This document shows, piece after piece, positions 7,091 to 11,585 of a stretch of DNA of 11,585 nucleotides. The DNA is from an uncultured Pseudomonadota bacterium. GTDB lineage: Bacteria > Pseudomonadota > Gammaproteobacteria > Burkholderiales > Rhodocyclaceae. Position numbers and translations under genes: made by a program. The DNA lies in NCBI GenBank assembly GCA_903939665.1, contig CAJAHZ010000227.1, forward strand, positions 1-11,585, in the 5' to 3' direction. The stretch's first letter is position 1; every line of letters begins with the position of its first letter. The notes beneath the pieces are model-generated. The model saw only the letters and a list, made by a program, of their open reading frames with translations, ran no database searches and had not been told where the DNA came from.

Positions 7091-7759
7091 CTATTCCAAA
7101 GCAATTCTCAAGGCCGCTGCAGTGGCCCACGGCGCGAAAAACACGCCGCCCAGCGTCAAAGCGCCAAGCAGCGACAGATGCGCCTGCGGTCCGAGTCCGG
7201 TGACCGTGGCATCGACTGCGCCGGCGCCAAAAATCAGCACCGGGATGTACAGCGGCAGCACCAGCAACGAGAGCAGCACGCCGCCGCCACGTACGCCCAG
7301 TGTTAGCGCCGCACCGATCGCGCCAATGCCGGACAGCGCCGGCGTGCCGATCAGCAGCGATACGGTCAGTACCCATAGTGCGTCATTCGACAAGTCGAAC
7401 TGAATTCCCAGTATCGGCGCCAGCAATGCGAGCGGCAGGCCCGATACCAGCCAGTGCGCGATGACCTTGCCGAGCACCACCAGCCCCAGTGGCTGCGGCG
7501 CGAGCGCCAGTTGCTCGAGCGTGCCGTCGCGGTGGTCATCGGCAAACAGGCGCGGCAGTGACAACATCGTGGCCAGCAGTGCGGCAACCCAAAGTACGCC
7601 CGGTGCCAGTTTGCGCAGCAGATCTGCCTCCGGCCCGATGCCCAGCGGAAACAGGCTGACAACGATGATGAAAAAGAACATCGCCGACACGATGTCTGCC
7701 TGTCGGCGCATTGCCAGCCTCAGGTCGCGGCTGATTACCGCACGGATCAAGGTCAGCAT
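7091..7759 (-). CDS. ccmB: Haem exporter membrane subunit CcmB
   Basis: This is a 222-residue membrane protein of the usual family length with about six helices (near 25-40, 52-70, 97-117, 128-150, 160-180 and 196-219). The conserved cytoplasmic loop after helix 2 is clear: LFADDHRDGTLEQL at 71-84, followed by PQPLGLVVLGK. With the ATPase CcmA and with CcmC it forms the ABC complex that releases haem-loaded CcmE. ATG at 7759 lies 4 nt after the ccmA stop. No defect was seen. Confidence 0.96.
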   Translation of the reverse strand: MLTLIRAVISRDLRLAMRRQADIVSAMFFFIIVVSLFPLGIGPEADLLRKLAPGVLWVAALLATMLSLPRLFADDHRDGTLEQLALAPQPLGLVVLGKVIAHWLVSGLPLALLAPILGIQFDLSNDALWVLTVSLLIGTPALSGIGAIGAALTLGVRGGGVLLSLLVLPLYIPVLIFGAGAVDATVTGLGPQAHLSLLGALTLGGVFFAPWATAAALRIALE

Positions 7760-7763
7760 TGTA

Positions 7764-8378
7764 CTAGCCCAGCCGCAGTTCGCGTACCGTGCCGGCGGGT
7801 ACTTCGACCGTCTGGTGCGTGGTCAGCACGGCCAAGCCGCCGCGCTGCAGGTGGGCGCCGATCAGTCCGGCCACCAGTTCCACGGCCGCCGGGTCGAGGG
7901 CTACGTAGGGTTCGTCGAGGATCCACAGGGCGCGCCGTTCATGCACCAAGCGCGCCAGAGCAACGCGCCGTTTCTGTCCCTGCGAAAGGTAGCGACAGGC
8001 CAGATCTTCGCGACCGCGCAGGCCGACCTGTTCAAGCGCGTCGAGCGCCGAGTCATCGTCGAGCGATTCTTCGGCCAACTTCGCCGAGGCCAGCAGGTTT
8101 TCGAGCGGCGTCAATTCTTCCTTGATCGCGTTGTGATGACCGAGGTAGCAAAGCTCGGCGCGAAACTCATCGCCCAGCTTGCGGATCGGCCCACCGCGCC
8201 AGAAAATTTCGCCATCCGCTGGCGGCGTCAGACCGCACAACATGCGCAGCAGGCTGGTTTTCCCCGAGCCATTCTTGCCTTGCAGGTAAAGCATTTCCCC
8301 GCCTTCCAGCCGGAAGCCGACGCCTGCGAACAGGCGGCGCTCGCCGCGTACGCATTCGAGATTCGAGGCTTCAAGCAT
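7764..8378 (-). CDS. ccmA: Haem exporter ATP-binding subunit CcmA
   Basis: This is a 204-residue ABC ATPase. The Walker A motif is GKNGSGKT (34-41), the signature is LSQGQ (131-135, the family's variant of LSGGQ), Walker B is LWILDEP (151-157) and the H-loop histidine is H188. The residues around the signature (YLSQGQKRRVALARL) are characteristic of CcmA. ATP hydrolysis frees haem-CcmE from CcmC/CcmD. It is the first gene of the ccm operon, starting 34 nt downstream of the predicted transcription start. The ribosome binding site is poor (a GGAA about 9-12 nt away), but MLEASNLECVRGER is the normal CcmA N-terminus. Confidence 0.96.
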   Translation of the reverse strand: MLEASNLECVRGERRLFAGVGFRLEGGEMLYLQGKNGSGKTSLLRMLCGLTPPADGEIFWRGGPIRKLGDEFRAELCYLGHHNAIKEELTPLENLLASAKLAEESLDDDSALDALEQVGLRGREDLACRYLSQGQKRRVALARLVHERRALWILDEPYVALDPAAVELVAGLIGAHLQRGGLAVLTTHQTVEVPAGTVRELRLG

Positions 8379-8412
8379 GCAGGAGTGATTCCAGGAGGGG
8401 AAGATATTTTGG

Positions 8413-8461
8413 AGGGCGTATTGTGCAGGCGCGAGTTTAGCCGTGGATTGACCAGAATCAA
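8413..8461 (-). promoter_or_regulatory. Candidate FNR/Anr-dependent promoter of the ccm operon
   Basis: On the minus strand the anaerobox reads TTGAT-TCTG-GTCAA (8461-8448). A -10-like CACAAT lies at 8425-8420 (4 of 6, with the key second A and final T). With a start at 8413 the box is centred at exactly -41.5, the class II position, and the leader to ccmA is 34 nt. The sites are seen; the start point and oxygen control are inferred. Confidence 0.5.
8448..8461. promoter_or_regulatory. FNR/Anr/FnrN-type anaerobox shared by ccm and hup/hyp operons
   Basis: The plus strand reads TTGAC-CAGA-ATCAA, 9 of 10 matches to TTGAT-N4-ATCAA. It lies in the 135-bp gap between ccmA and hupK, the only control region available to both operons. 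Anaeroboxes bound by FnrN are known upstream of hyp genes in rhizobia, and Ccm genes respond to oxygen limitation in several proteobacteria. Confidence 0.65.
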
Positions 8462-8496
8462 AATGGACCTAAAGACTTCTGAGTATTGTTGATCGA
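8448..8496 (+). promoter_or_regulatory. Candidate FNR/Anr-dependent promoter of hupK-hypABF
   Basis: On the plus strand a -10-like TATTGT lies at 8484-8489 (4 of 6, with the key second A and final T). With a start at 8496 the same anaerobox is again centred at -41.5. The leader would be 18 nt and contains the hupK ribosome binding site GAGG (8505-8508). The geometry is seen; the function is inferred. Confidence 0.45.
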
Positions 8497-8513
8497 CTTT
8501 TTGCGAGGTTAAT

Positions 8514-9527
8514 GTGGATCAAGGAGTTTTGCGCCTGACGCTGGCTTGGGACGGGCAGTGTATTCTCTCCGCTGATCTTGCCTCAACGCGCCCGCAGGCG
8601 GCACGAGTTCTGGTCGGTCAGCCGGCGTCCAAGGTGCTTGAGCTTGTTCCCCGTCTGTTCAGTCTGTGCGGAAAGGCCCAAGGTGCCGCCGCATGGCTCG
8701 CTTTGCAGGCTGCTCGCGGCGAGCAGCCTGACGAAGTCGTGCTGCAAGACGTCACGCGTGCCGTCGTACTTGAGGCGATTGGAGAACATTTGTGGCGATT
8801 GCTGCTGGACTGGCCTCCATTAGGCGGCCAGCCTGCGCGAAAGAGCGAGTTTCTCGACTGGCGCAGGCGTTTGCTGGCCGCTTCAAGCCCTGAGGCCGCA
8901 GCACTTGTCGGCACCGGGCTTGCTGCGTGGCTGGATGAGCAAGCGCCAATGGCTGTCGAGCGAACGGAACGAGCCTTGTCAGCCATGCCGGGTGAGTTGC
9001 TGCCTTGGATGCTGGCGGATCAATGGGCGCGGCAGCCTTTTGCCGAGTCTTTCGCCGAACGGCCAAGCTTCGCTGGCTCGCCAGCCGAAACCGGCCCGTT
9101 GGCCCGTTGGGCGGGGCTCGCCGACGTGGCTGTGTTGCATGCGTCCGGGCAGGGTGTCGCTGCGCGTCTGGTCGCGCGTTATGCCGATCTGCGTTTTCTC
9201 GCCGCCGCACTGCTTGAACCGCAGCGTCTCTCTGGCTGGCTTGATGCCGCGCCGCTTGCCGAGAATGTCGGGTTGGCTCGCGTTGAGACGGCGCGTGGGC
9301 TGCTCCTGCATCTGATGCAGGTCAACGACGGCAGGGTGGGGCGCTATGTTATCGTTGCTCCGACTGAATGGAATTTTCATCCGCAGGGCGCTTTTGTTCG
9401 CGAAATCACCGGCTGTCTGGCGCCCAGCCGTGTCGCAGCTGAAGCGGCAGCGCGCCGGCTGGCGCTGGCGCTCGATCCCTGCGTGGCGTACGAAATTGTA
9501 GTGAATGAGGTAACCGGGAATGCATGA
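8514..9527 (+). CDS. hupK: Hydrogenase assembly scaffold HupK/HoxV-like (degenerate [NiFe] large-subunit homologue)
   Basis: This is a 337-residue cytoplasmic protein distantly resembling the [NiFe]-hydrogenase large subunit. The middle to end (257-296) follows the large-subunit pattern: VETARGLLLH for EAPRGxLxH, then VAPTEWNFHPQGAF for the PTTWNxxPRD region. The C-terminal DPCVAYEI (321-328) mimics DPCxxCxxH, and SLCGKAQ (50-56) mimics the N-terminal CGxC. Only one cysteine of each metal-binding pair remains (C52, C323), as expected for a scaffold rather than an enzyme. HupK/HoxV is thought to hold the Fe(CN)2CO unit during assembly. The GTG start at 8514 follows GAGG by 5 nt. An overlapping ATG at 8512 is out of frame. 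The gene overlaps hypA by 8 nt. The family call comes from these motifs and the neighbours. Confidence 0.82.
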   Translation: MDQGVLRLTLAWDGQCILSADLASTRPQAARVLVGQPASKVLELVPRLFSLCGKAQGAAAWLALQAARGEQPDEVVLQDVTRAVVLEAIGEHLWRLLLDWPPLGGQPARKSEFLDWRRRLLAASSPEAAALVGTGLAAWLDEQAPMAVERTERALSAMPGELLPWMLADQWARQPFAESFAERPSFAGSPAETGPLARWAGLADVAVLHASGQGVAARLVARYADLRFLAAALLEPQRLSGWLDAAPLAENVGLARVETARGLLLHLMQVNDGRVGRYVIVAPTEWNFHPQGAFVREITGCLAPSRVAAEAAARRLALALDPCVAYEIVVNEVTGNA

Positions 9528-9870
9528 AATGTCGCTCGCCGAAGGGGTGCTGCAGATTGTCGAGGATGCGGCGCGTGCTTCTGGCGATGACGCTTTCTTG
9601 CGCGTCAAGACGGTGTTCATCGAAATCGGCCAGCTTTCGTCGGTCGAGCCCGATTCGATGCGCTTCTGTTTTGACGCGGTCACCCGCGGTACGCTGGCCG
9701 AAGGCGCAAAACTTGAAGTGATCGAGGTGCCCGGCGAAGGATTGTGTTTCAATTGCAACAAGACCGTGCCGCTTGCGGCGCTGTACGACCCCTGCCCTGC
9801 CTGCGGCGGTTACCCGGTCCAACCGACTGGCGGAACCGAAATGCGGGTCAAGGAGCTGGAGGTCGAATAA
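9520..9870 (+). CDS. hypA: Hydrogenase nickel-insertion protein HypA
   Basis: This is a 116-residue protein of the usual HypA length. The N-terminus MHEMSL carries the nickel-binding H2 next to E3. The zinc site is two CXXC pairs, CFNC (C76, C79) and CPAC (C92, C95). HypA passes nickel, with HypB, to the large-subunit precursor after the iron centre is in place. ATG at 9520 overlaps the last 8 nt of hupK, so translation is probably coupled; GAGG lies about 9 nt upstream. The stop is 17 nt before hypB. Confidence 0.97.
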   Translation: MHEMSLAEGVLQIVEDAARASGDDAFLRVKTVFIEIGQLSSVEPDSMRFCFDAVTRGTLAEGAKLEVIEVPGEGLCFNCNKTVPLAALYDPCPACGGYPVQPTGGTEMRVKELEVE

Positions 9871-9887
9871 TAAGACGGAGACAAAAG

Positions 9888-10925
9888 ATGTGTACGACCT
9901 GTGGTTGCGCCGCCGGGGAAGCCCGCATAGAAGGCGAGAATTTGCATACGCACGAGGATGGCACGACCCATTCGCATGCGTCGAATAAATCCGGCATGAC
10001 TTACACCGCCGTTGCGGCGGGGCATTCGCATTCGCATCGTCACGCGGACGGCAGTGTTCATGTGCATTCGCACGATCATGCCGACACCGCCGTGCATGAC
10101 GACGACGGTGCGCATGCGCATGACCACGAAGGCGCGATGCATTACGGCCACGGCCCGGCCGGTGCGCATGCGCCGGGGATGACGCAGTCGCGCATGGTGC
10201 AGATCGAGCGCGATATCCTTTCGAAAAACGATGGCTACGCGGCGCAGAACCGTGCGCGTTTCGACGAGCAGGGCATTTTCGCGCTCAACCTGGTTTCCAG
10301 CCCCGGTTCCGGCAAAACCACGCTGCTCTGCCGGACCATCGAGGCGCTCAAGAGCAAGCTGTCGATTGCGGTCGTCGAAGGCGACCAGCAGACCAGTCAC
10401 GACGCCGAGCGCATCCGCACAACCGGGGTTCCGGCGCTGCAGATCAATACCGGCAAGGGCTGTCATCTCGATGCCTTCATGGTCGGCGCGGCGCTGCAGA
10501 AACTCGCGCCGGCGGATGATTCCTTGCTGCTCATCGAGAACGTCGGCAATCTCGTTTGTCCGGCCGCTTTTGATCTCGGTGAAGCGCACAAGGTGGCGAT
10601 CCTCTCGGTGACCGAAGGCGAAGACAAGCCGCTCAAGTACCCGGACATGTTCCGTGCCGCGTCGCTGATGCTGCTCAACAAGATCGATCTGCTGCCCTAC
10701 GTTTCCTTCAAGCTCGATCTGGCTATCGAGTATGCGCGCAGGGTCAATCCGGAATTACAGGTGATCCAGGTCTCGGCAACGACCGGCGAGGGTTTCGATG
10801 CTTGGCTGGCCTGGCTCGAAGCGGGCTGTGCCGGGCGGCAAACCAGAAAGCAGGAAACGGTGGCGTCGCTCAAGCGACGCATCGCCGAGTTGGAAGCGCA
10901 GGTTTCTGCCAGCGTACGGGGTTGA
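9888..10925 (+). CDS. hypB: Hydrogenase nickel-incorporation GTPase HypB, histidine-rich form
   Basis: This 345-residue GTPase drives nickel delivery to [NiFe] hydrogenase. The N-terminal CTTCGC (2-7) is the high-affinity nickel motif. Residues 20-94 hold 19 histidines with many Asp and Ala, a nickel-storage stretch as in rhizobial HypB. The GTPase domain has the P-loop SSPGSGKTT (137-145), EGDQQTSHDAERI (164-176), the G-domain metal site C192-H193 (GKGCHLDA), ENVGNLVCP (217-225) and the guanine motif NKID (264-267). The last 20 residues (SLKRRIAELEAQVSASVRG) form a short coiled-coil-like extension. The frame is open from 9744, but ATG at 9888 is chosen because it begins MCTTCGC and follows GGAG by 7 nt. 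hypF starts 1 nt after its stop. Confidence 0.97.
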   Translation: MCTTCGCAAGEARIEGENLHTHEDGTTHSHASNKSGMTYTAVAAGHSHSHRHADGSVHVHSHDHADTAVHDDDGAHAHDHEGAMHYGHGPAGAHAPGMTQSRMVQIERDILSKNDGYAAQNRARFDEQGIFALNLVSSPGSGKTTLLCRTIEALKSKLSIAVVEGDQQTSHDAERIRTTGVPALQINTGKGCHLDAFMVGAALQKLAPADDSLLLIENVGNLVCPAAFDLGEAHKVAILSVTEGEDKPLKYPDMFRAASLMLLNKIDLLPYVSFKLDLAIEYARRVNPELQVIQVSATTGEGFDAWLAWLEAGCAGRQTRKQETVASLKRRIAELEAQVSASVRG

Positions 10926-10926
10926 T

Positions 10927-11585
10927 ATGTCTGAGAGTCTGATTTGCCAACGCATTCGCGTTAGCGGTGTTGTTCAGGGCGTCGGATTTCGCCCCTTCGT
11001 CTGGCGGCTGGCCCGCGAACTCGCCCTGACCGGCTGGGTGCGCAACGATTCGCGCGGCGTTGAAATCGAAGTTTGCGGTGCTGCCGAGCAGGTATTCAAC
11101 CTCGTTGAGCGACTGCAGCGCGAAGCGCCACCACTGGCGCGCATCGATTCGGTCAAGGCGCATAAGGCGCGCCTTGACAATGTTGCCGACGATTTCGTGA
11201 TCATCGATAGCCGCGGCGGGCGGGCGGCGACGATGATCGGCCATGACACGGCAGTGTGCTCCGAATGCCTTGCCGAAATGTTCGATTCGGCCAGCCGGCG
11301 CTGGCGCTACGCATTCACCAACTGCACTCACTGCGGCCCACGCTATACGATCAGCCGTGGCCTGCCCTACGACAGGACGCGCACCAGCCTGAATTCTTTC
11401 GCTCTGTGCAACAAGTGCCAGGGCGAATACCGGCGGCCCGAAGACCGCCGTTTTCATGCCGAAGCTAATTGTTGCCCGAAGTGCGGGCCGCAACCGACGT
11501 TGGTTGGCATGGAAGGCCAGTCGCTGCCCGGCGATCCGATCGAGCAAGCCGTGAACCTCCTGCGCCAGGGGAAGATTCTGGCGAT
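10927..11585 (+). CDS. hypF: Carbamoyltransferase HypF (partial, 5' part)
   Basis: The first 219 codons of HypF are present; the rest lies beyond the right edge. HypF makes the cyanide ligands of the hydrogenase iron from carbamoyl phosphate and passes them to HypE. Visible domains are an N-terminal acylphosphatase domain (about 1-95, with VQGVGFRPFVWRLA at 16-29 and the conserved N40) and a zinc-finger region with four CXXC pairs (C111/C114, C133/C136, C161/C164, C183/C186, the last after DRRFHAEANC). The YrdC-like domain is just beginning at the edge (EQAVNLLRQGKIL). ATG at 10927 is 1 nt after the hypB stop, indicating translational coupling. The order hupK-hypA-hypB-hypF resembles rhizobial hup/hyp clusters, so hypC, hypD and hypE probably follow outside the window. 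Confidence 0.97.
   Translation, partial: MSESLICQRIRVSGVVQGVGFRPFVWRLARELALTGWVRNDSRGVEIEVCGAAEQVFNLVERLQREAPPLARIDSVKAHKARLDNVADDFVIIDSRGGRAATMIGHDTAVCSECLAEMFDSASRRWRYAFTNCTHCGPRYTISRGLPYDRTRTSLNSFALCNKCQGEYRRPEDRRFHAEANCCPKCGPQPTLVGMEGQSLPGDPIEQAVNLLRQGKILA

Noticed and set aside
7461..8492. Open frame of 343 codons on the plus strand opposite ccmA and ccmB
   Set aside because: It is antisense to a complete CcmA with Walker A, signature and Walker B motifs and to CcmB, and its translation resembles no family I know.
8979..9761. Open frame of 260 codons on the minus strand opposite hupK and hypA
   Set aside because: The plus-strand frames hold hydrogenase-like motifs and the MHEMSL/CXXC features of HypA; the opposite frame has none.
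9744..9887. Upstream extension of hypB by 48 codons into hypA
   Set aside because: The conserved HypB N-terminus MCTTCGC begins at 9888 with a good ribosome binding site; the extra residues are an out-of-frame reading of hypA.

Overview
This window looks like the chromosome of a Gram-negative, respiratory betaproteobacterium, probably Rhodocyclales (Dechloromonas, Azonexus or Azospira type). The basis is base composition of roughly 60% GC by eye, a complete System I (Ccm) cytochrome c maturation operon with separate ccmH and ccmI, a NapC/NirT tetrahaem quinol dehydrogenase, and a HupK-HypA-HypB-HypF [NiFe]-hydrogenase maturation cluster. The genus is inferred from protein style; there is no rRNA in the window to settle it.

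Layout, left to right. (1) Positions 1-1204, minus strand: a two-gene unit encoding a NapC/NirT-type tetrahaem membrane cytochrome (617-1204), then a secreted c-type cytochrome with an ethylbenzene-dehydrogenase-like haem domain (1-565, cut by the window edge). Upstream lies a 150-bp gap (1205-1354) with an FNR-like box and a well-placed -10 element. (2) Positions 1355-8378, minus strand: ccmA-B-C-D-E-F-G-H-I in the classical order. Most junctions are 1-4 nt overlaps or 4-14 nt gaps, so this is one translationally coupled operon. (3) Positions 8379-8513: a divergent control region with a 9/10 match to the FNR/Anr consensus. (4) Positions 8514-11585, plus strand: hupK-hypA-hypB-hypF, tightly packed; hypF runs off the right edge.

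How the parts work together. CcmAB and CcmCDE load haem onto the chaperone CcmE; CcmG and CcmH manage apocytochrome thiols; CcmF and CcmI complete ligation. The products are c-type cytochromes such as the two at the left end, which probably take electrons from quinol to the periplasm. The right-hand operon builds the active site of a [NiFe] hydrogenase: HypF makes the cyanide ligands, HypA and HypB insert nickel, and HupK is a scaffold resembling the large subunit. Both operons serve oxygen-limited metalloenzyme respiration, and a single anaerobox may switch on both.

Every gene belongs to a known family. The less ordinary points are the shared divergent anaerobox, the second FNR-like promoter with ideal geometry, a CX3CH motif in the secreted cytochrome, and hupK heading a hyp operon without hydrogenase structural genes directly upstream. 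No rRNA, tRNA, CRISPR array, insertion sequence or phage gene was seen. No gap exceeds 300 bases.
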